Part shown: one piece after another, positions 8,943-18,975 of the stretch
Layout: the number at the start of each line of letters is the position of its first letter
Numbering within the stretch: the first letter of the stretch is position 1
Assembly: GCA_014237465.1 (NCBI GenBank)
Contig: JABZFM010000003.1
Span: 1 to 64,000, forward strand
Origin: Desulfobacteraceae bacterium
GTDB taxonomy: Bacteria; Desulfobacterota; Desulfobacteria; Desulfobacterales; Desulfosalsimonadaceae
Reading direction: 5' to 3'
DNA: 64,000 nt
The notes under the pieces: model-generated
Seen by the model: only the letters and a program-made list of their open reading frames with translations
What the model was told of the DNA's origin: nothing
The model's database searches: none
Program-made: the position numbers and the translations under genes

Positions 8943-10913
8943 TTAATTCGAATTATTTTTAAATTTTGGTTTCATTTTCTGTCTTTCCGACAGGCGATTT
9001 TTCAACTTGGGAAACAAATCAAGGTTTGTATGGGGCAGAAACAGCGCAGCAATATAATTATCCATGTAAGATGCTGTCTCGGAAAACTCGAAATTGGTCA
9101 TCCGGGACAAGGTCTCCCCCACATCGCTCCGGATACGGTTGGTCAACGAACTCATACGGGCACCCAGCAGGGATCCGTTTCCAATAAATGTCACCTTTTC
9201 CGAATCAATCTCCGGCAACAACCCGATCACCATGCATTTTTCCAGGTCCACGTAACTTCCGAACCCACCGGCCAGGATGATCCGGTCCAATGCATGAATA
9301 TCCAAGCCCACTTCCTTGAGCAGTGTCATGCAGCCACTGTACATGGCGCCCTTGGCCCGAATCAGATTATCGATATCAATTTCCGTTAACACAATATCCC
9401 GGTCAATCCCGCTGACAGCTTCCCATGCCAGCACATATTCATAAACGCCGTCCTCTTCACGAATACGGGGGGTATCCAGATTCCGGTTGAACTTACCGTT
9501 ATTACTGATAACGCCCACTTCAAACAGGGTTGCCACTATGGTAATCAAGCCGCTGCCGCAAATGCCTTTGGGGCGGACATTACCAATGGTAATATTCATG
9601 GGTTCCAGCGTCACCGGATCAATAGAAAAGTCTTCTATCGCCCCTTTTGCCGCCCGCATGCCCATTTTGATTCCACCGCCTTCAAACGCCGGCCCGGCGG
9701 AACATGCGGCACAAGCCAGCCAGTCTTTATTGCCGATCACAATTTCCGCATTGGTTCCGATATCCATATACAACGTCAATTCTTCATCATGCCCCATCCC
9801 GGACCCCATCACACCGGCAACAATATCGCCGCCCACATAGCTTGAGACCTGGGGATACACAAGGGCGGTGACATGATCCGGCAAATTCAAACCAAGACTG
9901 AATGCCTTTACCGGCGGATACAGTATGGCCGCCGGAACATAGGGGGCCCTTCGAATATAACGCGGATTAATATTCATAAACAACTGCGTCATGGTGGTAT
10001 TGCCGGCAAGGGTAATGGTGGATATTTCATCCGGATCGACATTGGATTTTTTCGTTGTTTTTTCAATCACCTGATTGATCGTTCCCACAACCTTTTCATT
10101 CAGCGTCTGCAATCCGCCATCTTTTTCAGCATACACGATCCGGCTGATCACATCTTCGCCATAGCTGATCTGGGCATTGAAATCCCCATACTGTGCCAGC
10201 ACATCCCCGGTGATCAAATCAATCATCTGGCCGTAAACCGTTGTGGTACCGATATCAACCGCAATGGCATAATTGCGGTCCGTTGTATCACCCGCCTCGA
10301 TATTGATAATCCGGTTTTTCCCTGCTCCGCGCACGGGCCGGGCAATATTTACGGTGACCTTAAAATCCGCTTCCCGCAATAAATCCGGAATCTTCCGGAT
10401 CACCGACATATCAAATGCAATACGATGCTCACCATGGTCTTTCCGCAAGGCGTTGACGATCCGGCTGACATCCGCCAGATTATCATCCGCCGACGGTTCA
10501 GCAAGCTCAAGATAGATCTTTTCCACCGGCGGCACAAAAAGCCCTTTTTCTTTTAAATCCTCGAGATTCCGCTCCTTGATCCTGGCTGCTTTGCGGGGTG
10601 TTGACATTTTATTCAACACGCTTGAATCAATGGCTGACTCAACAGGGATCCGGACGAGAAGATCGCTTTTAACCTTTGACAGGCAGGCCAGGCGGTACCC
10701 CTTGTCAATATCATCCTGACTCAGCTTTTCCGTGATCCCTTCATCAACTTTTCCGTCTTCGATGAGAACACGGCATTTGCCGCAGACGCCTTCCCCGCCG
10801 CAGGACGCATTGATATGTACTCCGGCATCCATTGCCGCCCGTATGAGAGACTCCCCTTGTTTTACTGAAATTTCCTTTGCATGGGGTAAAAACTTTATTT
10901 TACATTCAGGCAT
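8943..10913 (-). CDS. acsV: Reductive activator of the corrinoid protein (RACo, AcsV)
   Basis: ATP-dependent reactivator that reduces inactive Co(II) in the corrinoid Fe-S protein back to Co(I). The N-terminal 2Fe-2S ferredoxin domain has ligands C38, C44, C47 and C77 (NASCGGEGVCGKC, YRLACLS). A linker and middle region follow, then an ASKHA ATPase-like domain from about residue 205 (AVDIGTTTVYGQ, LTLAGNTTMTQLF, DIGTNAEIVIG, GICGSGLI, ILAGGFGSYV). Length 656 is typical. GGAG lies 12 bases before the ATG, a weak site. It heads the acs cluster and is separated from acsD by a regulatory gap. Confidence 0.92.
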   Translation of the reverse strand: MPECKIKFLPHAKEISVKQGESLIRAAMDAGVHINASCGGEGVCGKCRVLIEDGKVDEGITEKLSQDDIDKGYRLACLSKVKSDLLVRIPVESAIDSSVLNKMSTPRKAARIKERNLEDLKEKGLFVPPVEKIYLELAEPSADDNLADVSRIVNALRKDHGEHRIAFDMSVIRKIPDLLREADFKVTVNIARPVRGAGKNRIINIEAGDTTDRNYAIAVDIGTTTVYGQMIDLITGDVLAQYGDFNAQISYGEDVISRIVYAEKDGGLQTLNEKVVGTINQVIEKTTKKSNVDPDEISTITLAGNTTMTQLFMNINPRYIRRAPYVPAAILYPPVKAFSLGLNLPDHVTALVYPQVSSYVGGDIVAGVMGSGMGHDEELTLYMDIGTNAEIVIGNKDWLACAACSAGPAFEGGGIKMGMRAAKGAIEDFSIDPVTLEPMNITIGNVRPKGICGSGLITIVATLFEVGVISNNGKFNRNLDTPRIREEDGVYEYVLAWEAVSGIDRDIVLTEIDIDNLIRAKGAMYSGCMTLLKEVGLDIHALDRIILAGGFGSYVDLEKCMVIGLLPEIDSEKVTFIGNGSLLGARMSSLTNRIRSDVGETLSRMTNFEFSETASYMDNYIAALFLPHTNLDLFPKLKNRLSERQKMKPKFKNNSN

Positions 10914-11142
10914 TTAATTTAATTACTCCATCGACTTTGAACACCGCCAGCCGATATATTTTAAAATCCAGGCAGCGGTCTGCATCAGCAAACCCAATAG
11001 ACTTCAATCTCCTCATTTATCAAGACCTTAGAAAAGATTCAATTGAATCGAATCCGCGCCCGTACACAAAAGAAATTATAAGCATATGCTAAAAAAATAC
11101 AAGGGTCAATCTTGAAAATGAAAAAATCTGATAAAAATATGG

Positions 11143-11790
11143 TCAGGAAATTTTTTCTTTTTGAAGTGCCACATACTGTTTCTTGGCCCAGCGCAGGAAA
11201 ATAAACATCGCGATAATCACCAGCATCGTCACGCCGAACATCGCCGCATTCAGGTCTGCGGCCGACCTTCCAAGCAGCACAAAAGGGATACACATGGTCC
11301 CCTGTATGGCCCAGTTCAGCCAGAAACAATAACGGAATTTAACACCGGCCAGCGGCAATAAATAAAGCTTAACCGAGTACGGGAAAACGGGGAATGTCAA
11401 TGTGAAAAAACTGAAAATAAAAGCCTTATCTTCCGGCACTTCCGGTATCTGATAATTTTTCCGTTTAACCAGGTAACTTTCAATGGGGTTCCGTACACCA
11501 ATCGCCAGGAAATAAGCGATCAAAATTTGTACCGGTATGATCACTTCCAGCAAAAAGAGACCGCTTAAAACCCCAAATTTGATCCCCAGGAGCAGCAAAA
11601 AAAATGTCAGCGGCACCCCCACCAGCGGAAGAAATACCATCATCGGGATAAACAATTCCGCCGGGGTTTTTTCATTGATCAACGCAGTGACCTGATGAAA
11701 CAAGTCATATTTGATCAAAATATAGACTGCTGCCGCAATCACTGACAGGGCTGCCAGCACAATTAATATTTTGTATTTATGCTTCAACAC
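11143..11790 (-). CDS. VTT-domain (TVP38/TMEM64, DedA-like) membrane protein
   Basis: A 215-residue integral membrane protein with about five to six hydrophobic segments: one at residues 8-26, a re-entrant-type pair at 45-95, and C-terminal segments around 125-205. The motif LPLAGVKFRYCFWLNW resembles the GxxxG/F-type signature of VTT (SNARE-associated/DedA-like) proteins, which are proposed lipid scramblases or transporters. The probable start is GTG at 11790; its ribosome-binding site is weak. It follows the SLC12-like transporter gene in the same direction after 187 bp. The substrate is unknown. Confidence 0.7.
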   Translation of the reverse strand: MLKHKYKILIVLAALSVIAAAVYILIKYDLFHQVTALINEKTPAELFIPMMVFLPLVGVPLTFFLLLLGIKFGVLSGLFLLEVIIPVQILIAYFLAIGVRNPIESYLVKRKNYQIPEVPEDKAFIFSFFTLTFPVFPYSVKLYLLPLAGVKFRYCFWLNWAIQGTMCIPFVLLGRSAADLNAAMFGVTMLVIIAMFIFLRWAKKQYVALQKEKIS

Positions 11791-11977
11791 GTTTTCGATT
11801 AAATTCTTTAAATTACTTACTTTACGTATTATAGTTACTGGAAATAAATTTCAAAAGGGTTTCTATCATGGTTTCTTTCAAAAGAAAACCGATTTAAACT
11901 ATTTTTCGCCGGCTGATAATCGCATCGGACTGCTTTTACACTTTATCTGTTTTGCCGCTCAATTTCCGGTTTATGAC

Positions 11978-14521
11978 TCAATCTCCGGGAACTGTCTCAC
12001 CCATTTTTTCCAAATCTTTCTTATAGTTTATGACCTTTGCCGACCATTTGGCCGCTTTTCGGGCTGCTTTGACCGCTGCATCTTTGGCAGACAGGGCCTC
12101 CGCGTTTAAACGTCTTACGGTATCTTCATCCGCATTTGAGAGGGCGGCTGCCTGCAGTTTTTTTAATTTTTCTTCAGCCAGCCGTGACGCCTCATCCGCA
12201 TCCTGCTCCGCCTTTTCTTCTTTTTTCAGGGCACCATAAAACGCATCATTTGCAGCAGCAAGCTCGGCAGCCCCGCCTTCATCAGGCTCGGCATCCAGAT
12301 CGATATCCCTTGCCGCAAGGACTGAAACAGCTGTCTGCAGCTGGGAAAACAAAAGATCCAGGGAATTCCCAAAAGGATCCAGCGGCGTATAATTTTTCAG
12401 CCTGAAAGGGAAAAACACCAGCGCCGCATCTGCTGAATACGCAACCACCGTATTAATGTCCCGTGTCGGCACAATCTCCGGGACCGCATCAATCCGGAAA
12501 TCGGACAATGTTTTTTCCAGATCAGCCACTGTTTTTTCGGATGCTTTGTCATATACTGTATCAAGCACCCGAATGCGGGCATCCTGCCATTTTGAATTCC
12601 GTGTCAGAATATACGCAAAAAGCAGCATTAAACGACTGGATGCGTCTCCCTCCCACCACACATCAATTCGCTTCTGCCCTGCCGGCAGTGCCTCCGGGTT
12701 TATCCATTCTTTTGCCTTGATATTTAAAAGGACAATATTACATTCCTGGCGAAATGCAATGCGCATATAATAGCCCAGTTCCCTTGCATTTTCATCCGAT
12801 TCAAAACGCGGCAAAGGTTCAATCCAGTTAGCAAGTATGGTGTTGGGACGTAACGGCCCGATGCCGTAAGACTGAATCAACGCATGAATGCCAATATCCA
12901 GATCAGGGGTGGATATAACAAGGGGAAACATCTCAACTTTTTCTTCTTTGATATTTTTTTTAAGCGCGGCCGCGGCGGTCTCACGATATTTAACCATGGC
13001 CGCCCCTTTTCCTTCAAGAACCTGAACGGCCGCGGTTACCCCGCTGCTCCCCTGCAGCCACGAAGCGAACTGAATGATGGGTCTGCGCCGCTTGACATCG
13101 TTTGTGAATACCATTAACTGGGGACGCCAGTTTCTGGGATGCTCGGTTTCTTCGGCTGCTGCAAACAGATGTTGTCGAACCATTTTCAAATGATAGGAGC
13201 GCTGGCTGTCCGCCCACCTGGAAGGACCGGCAGTCCTTTTCAGGTATTGATAAATTGCCGTCAGAAATGCGATGGCAACCACTCCGGCGGTTACATTTAC
13301 TGCAAGCATGGCCACCAGGCAGGCGGCCCCGCCAACAAGGCTGACACGATAATCATAAAACTTAAACCTTGGACGGAATGAAGGACTCCCCGATCTGGCT
13401 TCAAAGAAGGTGGCATAATTGAGCAGACCATAGGAAACCAGGAAAAACATGGATACAATCGGTGCGATGAGATTCAATTTCCCAATTGCAATCATGCACA
13501 ACGCAATTCCGCCTGAGAGCAGAACACCGCGCCGCGGATTATCAGATGAGCCAACGCCCTTTGCAAAAAGATTTAACACTGGGAATATACGATCACCTGA
13601 CAGGGACTGGAGTATACGCGGCGCCCCCAGAAAAGACGCCATGGCGGAGGACAGTGTAGCGGCAATCACCCCGGCAACAATTAAAAAATCAACAACAGCT
13701 ACGTGCTGCATGGCATTATAATCAGAAATCAACGTCTCTTTCGGCAGTGTCGCAGCCATAATGATGCTTGCAAAAAAATAAACCAGCATGGAGAGCCCCA
13801 CTGCCATAAAGATCCCGACCGGCAGACTTTTTCCCGGATCCTTTAAATCGCCGGACATGCTGACCCCCTGGGTAAAACCGGTCACTGCAGGAAAAAAAAT
13901 GGCAAAAAGGACCCAGAACCCCTGGGCCCCGGAATTGGTTTTCCAGTTTTCAACCATTAGCGCCGAATCCCACTTCACCATCCCGCCGACAAAAAATGAA
14001 ATCAGTGCCGCAATTAAAACCGCCATCACCATATACTGTAAACGGGTCGCCCAGTCTGCTCCGAGCCATGCGAATATAAAAAGAAACATCACAGCCCCTG
14101 CCGCAATGACCTGGGGGAAATACCCTGTCTGAACCTGCAGAATGCCGCTGATGACTTCCCCGAAACCGATACAATAAAACGCAATGGAGACCGATTGGGC
14201 AAGAAATAACACCAGACCGATGGCCCCGCCGAATTCCAGTCCCAGTGTACGGGAAATCAAATAATAATCCCCGCCGCCCTTGACGGTCAAACTGGTGGCA
14301 ATAGCAGACAGCGAAATGGTGGTCAATACAGAGATACCGTTGGCCAGCGCAAGAATAATCAAGGTTCGCCAAAGCCCCCCCTGGCCGACGACATACCCCA
14401 GCCGAAGAAACAGAATAAGACCGAGAATTGTCAGAATACTGGGTGTGAATACACCGCCAAACGTCCCAAGCGTCCCTTTTGTATACTGCTTGTTCGAATC
14501 ATTGTTTTTTGATGTGTTCAT
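11978..14521 (-). CDS. SLC12-like cation-chloride/amino acid transporter of the APC superfamily
   Basis: 847 residues. About twelve membrane helices between residues 20 and 440 begin with the typical GTFGGVFTPSILTILGLILFL segment. A long cytoplasmic domain like the C-terminus of Na-K-Cl cotransporters follows (RNWRPQLMVFTND near 470; EVRGL-like nucleotide-binding folds to about 720). The last 100 residues are an acidic/Ala-rich coiled coil with a KKLQ/AAKW pattern. Bacterial members are annotated as amino acid permeases, and the transported ion or amino acid cannot be read from sequence. The start ATG is chosen for the family N-terminus; the upstream AAAGG is weak. Confidence 0.8.
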   Translation of the reverse strand: MNTSKNNDSNKQYTKGTLGTFGGVFTPSILTILGLILFLRLGYVVGQGGLWRTLIILALANGISVLTTISLSAIATSLTVKGGGDYYLISRTLGLEFGGAIGLVLFLAQSVSIAFYCIGFGEVISGILQVQTGYFPQVIAAGAVMFLFIFAWLGADWATRLQYMVMAVLIAALISFFVGGMVKWDSALMVENWKTNSGAQGFWVLFAIFFPAVTGFTQGVSMSGDLKDPGKSLPVGIFMAVGLSMLVYFFASIIMAATLPKETLISDYNAMQHVAVVDFLIVAGVIAATLSSAMASFLGAPRILQSLSGDRIFPVLNLFAKGVGSSDNPRRGVLLSGGIALCMIAIGKLNLIAPIVSMFFLVSYGLLNYATFFEARSGSPSFRPRFKFYDYRVSLVGGAACLVAMLAVNVTAGVVAIAFLTAIYQYLKRTAGPSRWADSQRSYHLKMVRQHLFAAAEETEHPRNWRPQLMVFTNDVKRRRPIIQFASWLQGSSGVTAAVQVLEGKGAAMVKYRETAAAALKKNIKEEKVEMFPLVISTPDLDIGIHALIQSYGIGPLRPNTILANWIEPLPRFESDENARELGYYMRIAFRQECNIVLLNIKAKEWINPEALPAGQKRIDVWWEGDASSRLMLLFAYILTRNSKWQDARIRVLDTVYDKASEKTVADLEKTLSDFRIDAVPEIVPTRDINTVVAYSADAALVFFPFRLKNYTPLDPFGNSLDLLFSQLQTAVSVLAARDIDLDAEPDEGGAAELAAANDAFYGALKKEEKAEQDADEASRLAEEKLKKLQAAALSNADEDTVRRLNAEALSAKDAAVKAARKAAKWSAKVINYKKDLEKMGETVPGD

Positions 14522-14688
14522 GCCATGCGGCCTTTAAAATAAAGATCCCGATACTTGATGGAACAGAGAATTCAGAAGACAGAAGTCAGGAGCCAGAAAG
14601 AATCGGATGTCGCTTTGCTCCGACAAATTTAATAAATCTCCGGGCAACATGCAGAAGGTCCTTGCTTAAACCTGAATCTCACCTTCAG

Positions 14689-16287
14689 TTACCGGAGCTG
14701 ATCCATTTTTTCCACTATAATCTCAGGATGCCGGTGGTATCCGATCCTGACATAAAAAAGCGTAATTGTCGAAAAGTTTTGCGGCTGTAATGTATGGTCC
14801 GGAAAATAGATCCGTATTTTTCGATCATCACCATAGTAAAGCCACCCATTCTCATAAACCCCCTTCATTTGTTCGATGACTTCATTTCGTAAACCCGGAT
14901 CGGCAACGTCGGATGCCGGATCATTGATATAATATGCTTTCATATCCGTTGCCCGGCCGAGTGGTTTTAGATCTTTGATGGCGGTAATTTCCATATTCCC
15001 ATAATGCCGGTTTAACTGCGTGACCGTCAAATTATAGGCCATTCCATACTGCAGTTCTTTTGCCGCCTTGTAAACATAGATTGCCCGGCCGTTTTTTTCT
15101 TTGATCACTGCATTATCGCGTTCTTTATAAATCACGACGCCGTCATGGATACGGACGTTAACCGACCCTTTTTTCAAGCTGTATAAATCCGCTATGCTCA
15201 GCGCCTTTGGTTCTGAAAAGATCGGTTTGCCTTGTGATGCAAAGCAAAAGGGTTCTGTTGTAAATTCTGCAAAAATCGGCAGATGGTCTGAATAGCCTTT
15301 TCCAAGATGCCGGCCTTTTCCCCTTGCCGCCCGCTGCCATCGAAACACTTTATTATTGTCAAACAGATAATCCGGATCAAACTTATCAAAGGAATTATCC
15401 ACATATGAAATTCCCTTTGTATCATATAAGCCTTTGGTTACAACAATACTGTCCGGACTGTTCTTTTGACCGAAAAAATTCACGGACCAGCGCCTGTTTT
15501 CCGGGATTTCAAGCCAGAGGTTGTAAACATTTTGGCAGTTTTTCTGGTCTGTTAAAAGAGATTCTGTCACAATCTGCGTGCCTTTTACGGTATTTATAAT
15601 GTGATTGATACCGGTGACGCCCCGGGTATCGTTTAAGCGTCGAACATATTTAAATGTTTCATATTCATTATAATCCGAATTAAAGTCACCCATTAAGATA
15701 AAATCGACATCGCACGCCAGTTTCGCAATATCAGCAGACAGTGCCCGGGCATATTTGAGCCTTTTGCTTTCCGGACCGGATTTTGACTTCCAGTGGTTGA
15801 CATAAAGGACCAGCGGATTGTCCGCTATATCTAACTCGACTTTCAAGATATTACGTTCATGGTCATGCCCCACGCTGATTTCTTCTTTTTTAACAATGGG
15901 ATACCTGGATAAAACCGCGCATCTGACAGGCGTTTCCCGACCATCAGCAATCGCTGCATAGGGGTATTCGACACCCATCCGGGAGAGCCTTTCCTGTAAT
16001 AATGCCAGGGCGTTTCTTGATTCAATTTCCTGCAGTGCAACAATTTCCGCATCCAGATCTTTTAACACAGCCGCGATATTACTCAGCTTAATATCCAGTT
16101 GGGCGCTGTCCCAGCCAAACGTTCCGTCGGGGCTGTATTCCGGATAATCCGTCAAATCAGAATGCATATCAAACAGGTTTTCAACATTATAGCTGGCTAT
16201 TTTAAACATAGCGCCATATGCCGAACTATCAAACCAGGCCAAGATTACAAACAACGCAATAATTATATTTATCATAATATGTTTCAT
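14689..16287 (-). CDS. Secreted endonuclease/exonuclease/phosphatase-family protein with C-terminal OB-like domain
   Basis: A signal peptide (residues 1-25, MKHIM... ending SSAYG-A) is followed by an EEP fold to about residue 345, with metal and catalytic motifs NVENLFD, VALQEIES, YVNHWKSK, LMGDFNSD and GYSDHLPI all in place. The remaining 180 residues form a beta-rich domain like the OB domains attached to extracellular nucleases (IHDGVVIYKERDNA, YNLTVTQLN, MEITAI). Likely an exported nuclease or phosphodiesterase; the substrate is not determinable. A second possible start lies 12 bases downstream. Monocistronic, minus strand. Confidence 0.8.
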   Translation of the reverse strand: MKHIMINIIIALFVILAWFDSSAYGAMFKIASYNVENLFDMHSDLTDYPEYSPDGTFGWDSAQLDIKLSNIAAVLKDLDAEIVALQEIESRNALALLQERLSRMGVEYPYAAIADGRETPVRCAVLSRYPIVKKEEISVGHDHERNILKVELDIADNPLVLYVNHWKSKSGPESKRLKYARALSADIAKLACDVDFILMGDFNSDYNEYETFKYVRRLNDTRGVTGINHIINTVKGTQIVTESLLTDQKNCQNVYNLWLEIPENRRWSVNFFGQKNSPDSIVVTKGLYDTKGISYVDNSFDKFDPDYLFDNNKVFRWQRAARGKGRHLGKGYSDHLPIFAEFTTEPFCFASQGKPIFSEPKALSIADLYSLKKGSVNVRIHDGVVIYKERDNAVIKEKNGRAIYVYKAAKELQYGMAYNLTVTQLNRHYGNMEITAIKDLKPLGRATDMKAYYINDPASDVADPGLRNEVIEQMKGVYENGWLYYGDDRKIRIYFPDHTLQPQNFSTITLFYVRIGYHRHPEIIVEKMDQLR

Positions 16288-16299
16288 AATTTATTTTTG

Positions 16300-16420
16300 A
16301 TGGCTTCGTAAAAAGTCCAACTTCTGCGTTGCGCTGCATTCTTCGTTTCTTCATGGTACGATAAGTACAAATTATCACTCAGAATTTGCGCGCCTTGCCA
16401 ATTTTATAAGAATGGTGGAG
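16300..16420. repeat. Degenerate copy of the long-palindrome family
   Basis: The spacer starts with TTCGTAAAAAGTCCAACTTC followed by GCGTTGCGCTGCATTCTTCG. The right half ends in GCGCGCCTTGCCAATTTTAT. The halves are weakly complementary around 16360. It shares its left end with the elements at 30164 and 49401. The remaining spacer up to 16620 shows no gene. Confidence 0.45.
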
Positions 16421-16624
16421 CTTTTTTCTTTGCCATCTGAATCTGACTTACAGGGTCATCAAATAAATCAAATCGTCAAAATATCGGAACTTATACTAAT
16501 TATCATAGATTATGTTAAGTTAAAACACTCTTTCGCTTATCCGGACAAACCCCGAATACAGGGCACCGAGGGAGCATCATATGCTTTTTATATCGAAATA
16601 TCATAACATTATGACAGATTTATA

Positions 16625-16654
16625 TTGACATACAAACGATTTCCCATTTATTAA
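16625..16654 (+). promoter_or_regulatory. Candidate promoter of the REC-DUF4388 gene
   Basis: TTGACA at 16625-16630, then TATTAA after an 18-base spacer (16649-16654). About 85 bases before the gene start. Consensus match only. Confidence 0.45.
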
Positions 16655-16738
16655 AATAGTTATAAAAGAATTTGAACATCTTTTAATGGCAGGCATGACT
16701 ATTGAAGCAACCAAAGTTCAAAATAATCGGTGAATATT

Positions 16739-17869
16739 ATGGATAAAGTTCTCATCGTAGATAGTGACAAAGAAAACCTGGGCAGAATTGAAAAAGGGTT
16801 CAAAGAGCTGCATCATTTTGAACTATTGACCGCGCAGAGCGGAAAATCAGCCATCAGTATATTGAAAAAGACAAAAATCACAGTCCTCATTACGGATATC
16901 AAATTATCGGATGTTGATGGCGTTCAAATACTGGCATACATGACACGGAATCATCCCTCCACCCCATGTGTCGTCATGCTGGAACCGGGAAAATCAAGGC
17001 CCTGGTTTACCGACCGGACCGGCCATGAAGATGTCCTCTACTATCTTGAAAAACCTTTTGAATTCGGAGCATTGGCTTCTATTATATTTGTCGGGCTAAA
17101 CCTGAAAGACGAGGGTTTGACCCTCAAAGGCATGACGTTAAAAAATTTCCTGCCGCTGATCGTTTTAAGCAGAAAAACATGTCAGATGGAAGTCATCAGC
17201 GGAAGCCAGAAAAAAGGATATTTGTATTTTGACACCGGCGTGCTTTTTGATGCGCACTATAACAATACTACAGGCGATCAGGCCGCTAAAGACATGGCCA
17301 AGTGGGAAAGCGTCAGCATCTCATTTTCAAAGCTGCCAAAAGATAAAAACAAGCAGAAAATTCATACCAAGCTGCTTGAAATCGCCGGCGCCATCTGGAA
17401 AGAAAAACCAAAACCCAAACCTCCCCCAAAACAGCCACCGGCCAAACAGCCTGTAAAGCCGGCCGCACCTGTGGCAGTTACCGGTCAGTCAAAAATGCAG
17501 ACCTCATTATCACGCCATATTGGTATCTTAAAAACCACCAAGGGCTATATCGGATTGGCCATATTGAGCCCGGACGGAAATATCCTGGCATCCGACGTCG
17601 CGGACAAAGCAATCGACTTTAAAGGATTTTCAAAAGAATTCAATAACATGTTCGCCCAATGCAGTAAAACAGTCAACCAGAAAGGCCTGGACCGGTGTAC
17701 AGGACTGACGGTGCATACCGAAAAAGCGATTGTCATCATGATGACATCAGATGTTTACAAAGAAGGAAACTTCAGATTTATCGGCCTCATGTCACCGGAG
17801 GGCAACGGATTTTTCATGCAGAGCCAGCTTTTAAGACTGATTCCACAGATCCTGGCATCCGCTTATTAG
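16739..17869 (+). CDS. Response-regulator receiver protein with DUF4388 (PATAN-like) and roadblock-like domains
   Basis: 376 residues from the ATG; a GTG nine bases upstream is an alternative start. Residues 1-118 are a CheY-like receiver with the acidic start LIVDSDKE, phosphoacceptor Asp in ITDIKLSDVDG and the Lys in LEKPFEFG. Residues about 130-225 match the DUF4388/PATAN type (GYLYFDTGVLFDAHYN). A Pro/Lys linker around residues 225-250 leads to a C-terminal domain (GYIGLAILSPDGNILASD) resembling roadblock/LC7 proteins that partner small GTPases. No DNA-binding or output enzyme domain is visible, so it likely acts by protein contact. It stands alone upstream of the Fo operon. Confidence 0.75.
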   Translation: MDKVLIVDSDKENLGRIEKGFKELHHFELLTAQSGKSAISILKKTKITVLITDIKLSDVDGVQILAYMTRNHPSTPCVVMLEPGKSRPWFTDRTGHEDVLYYLEKPFEFGALASIIFVGLNLKDEGLTLKGMTLKNFLPLIVLSRKTCQMEVISGSQKKGYLYFDTGVLFDAHYNNTTGDQAAKDMAKWESVSISFSKLPKDKNKQKIHTKLLEIAGAIWKEKPKPKPPPKQPPAKQPVKPAAPVAVTGQSKMQTSLSRHIGILKTTKGYIGLAILSPDGNILASDVADKAIDFKGFSKEFNNMFAQCSKTVNQKGLDRCTGLTVHTEKAIVIMMTSDVYKEGNFRFIGLMSPEGNGFFMQSQLLRLIPQILASAY

Positions 17870-17950
17870 TTCTATCAAATCTACCCATATTACCAAATTT
17901 GCATATCCGGTTCGGTTAAGTTGGTTAGAAAAATTGCACATCGCTGAAAG

Positions 17951-18020
17951 GTAGGGTGCATTCTATGCACCATATTCAGTGAAGTTTAAGCTTTCCCCCG
18001 GTGCGTAAAACGCACCCTAC
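17951..18020. repeat. REP-like double hairpin (GTAGGGTGC family)
   Basis: Two small palindromes, 17955-17971 (GGTGCATTCTATGCACC) and 18000-18016 (GGTGCGTAAAACGCACC), lie inside a larger inverted repeat GTAGGGTGC...GCACCCTAC (17951-17960 with 18011-18020). This is the geometry of paired REP elements. It may end transcription of the regulator gene. The rest of the spacer to 18170 shows no gene. Confidence 0.6.
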
Positions 18021-18176
18021 TTGAACGAAGTGGATAACCAGATTACCAAATTTTAGATTTCATATTTTTGGGGGATGTCTACGCCTGGACAACAAAATCA
18101 TCCGCACAGACCGGTCACTGAAATGTCTTTTTGTCTGTCTTTAATTGCTTTTGCATGATTTTTCCTGGCTGAGCCA

Positions 18177-18206
18177 TTGACAAGCGGTCGGCTGCAGATT
18201 TATATC
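18177..18206 (+). promoter_or_regulatory. Candidate sigma-70 promoter of the Fo operon
   Basis: TTGACA at 18177-18182 and TATATC at 18201-18206 (18-base spacer; TTATAT at 17). About 105 bases before atpZ. Inferred from consensus. Confidence 0.5.
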
Positions 18207-18311
18207 TACCTGATATTTAAATGAAAAAATTTTTAAATTATTTCCTTGACGGCGAAAACAATAATTTGTTATCAAACCGCATTCATCCAATTTAATATAT
18301 ACAGCGATAAG

Positions 18312-18575
18312 ATGAATAAAAAAAAATTATTTGATTATAAAAAAACCCGGCCATGGGCGGAAGATCTCCAGATTATCTCTCAACTGGGCCTGACAATGGT
18401 CGGTTGTATTGCTTTCTGCTTTTTTGTCGGACTTTATTTAGGCGAGTGGCTCGGATTAAAAGGATTATTTGTAACCATCTTCACCATCCTCGGGGTCATC
18501 GGCGGAGGGGTTGTGGTTTACCGACAAATTATGGAAACCTTTGATGACAAAGACCACCGGAATGGAACAAATTAG
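18312..18575 (+). CDS. atpZ: AtpZ/AtpI-family small membrane protein of the ATP synthase operon
   Basis: 87 residues with a basic N-terminus and two membrane helices (LTMVGCIAFCFFVGLYLGEWL and LFVTIFTILGVIGGGVVVY), the AtpZ arrangement. Such proteins stand first in many Fo operons and are proposed Mg2+/Ca2+ channels or assembly factors. The ATG at 18312 is chosen over an earlier start because the family begins with the basic, charged MNKKK segment. Its 3' end overlaps atpI by 14 bases. Confidence 0.8.
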   Translation: MNKKKLFDYKKTRPWAEDLQIISQLGLTMVGCIAFCFFVGLYLGEWLGLKGLFVTIFTILGVIGGGVVVYRQIMETFDDKDHRNGTN

Positions 18576-18975
18576 GAAAACGCAAAAAAAATACTGCTCT
18601 CTGGCAATTACGTTTGCGATATTTGCCGGAATCATTTTTTTCCTGTTCGACTTGAAGCCAATCGGCAAGGGTCTGATTTTCGGAACTATTTTCAGTATAA
18701 TCAATTTTATACTGATGGGCGAAACGCTTCCGATGAAAATCGGAATATCGCGAAACAAGGCCGCTGTATTTTCTTTTCTATCTATTCTGTTACGCTATGC
18801 ATTACTGGCGATCCCGCTGGTATCATCTATTAAACTGGAACGATTTAATATTGGGGCAACTGTTTGCGGCCTTTTTATGGTTCAGTTGGTCATTCTGGCA
18901 GATGAGATGCTCCACCAGTTTTATTTTTCAACCCGAAAAAAAAAATACTCTAAAAAATTACTATGGAAGAATTAG
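18562..18975 (+). CDS. atpI: ATP synthase protein I-like membrane subunit
   Basis: 137 residues with four predicted membrane helices (about 12-32, 38-60, 73-92 and 98-118) and a strongly basic C-terminus. The size, topology and place between atpZ and atpB fit AtpI, thought to help c-ring assembly. The start overlaps the end of atpZ and the end overlaps atpB by 13 bases, a sign of translational coupling. Sequence similarity within this family is weak, so the call rests mainly on context. Confidence 0.7.
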   Translation: MEQIRKTQKKYCSLAITFAIFAGIIFFLFDLKPIGKGLIFGTIFSIINFILMGETLPMKIGISRNKAAVFSFLSILLRYALLAIPLVSSIKLERFNIGATVCGLFMVQLVILADEMLHQFYFSTRKKKYSKKLLWKN

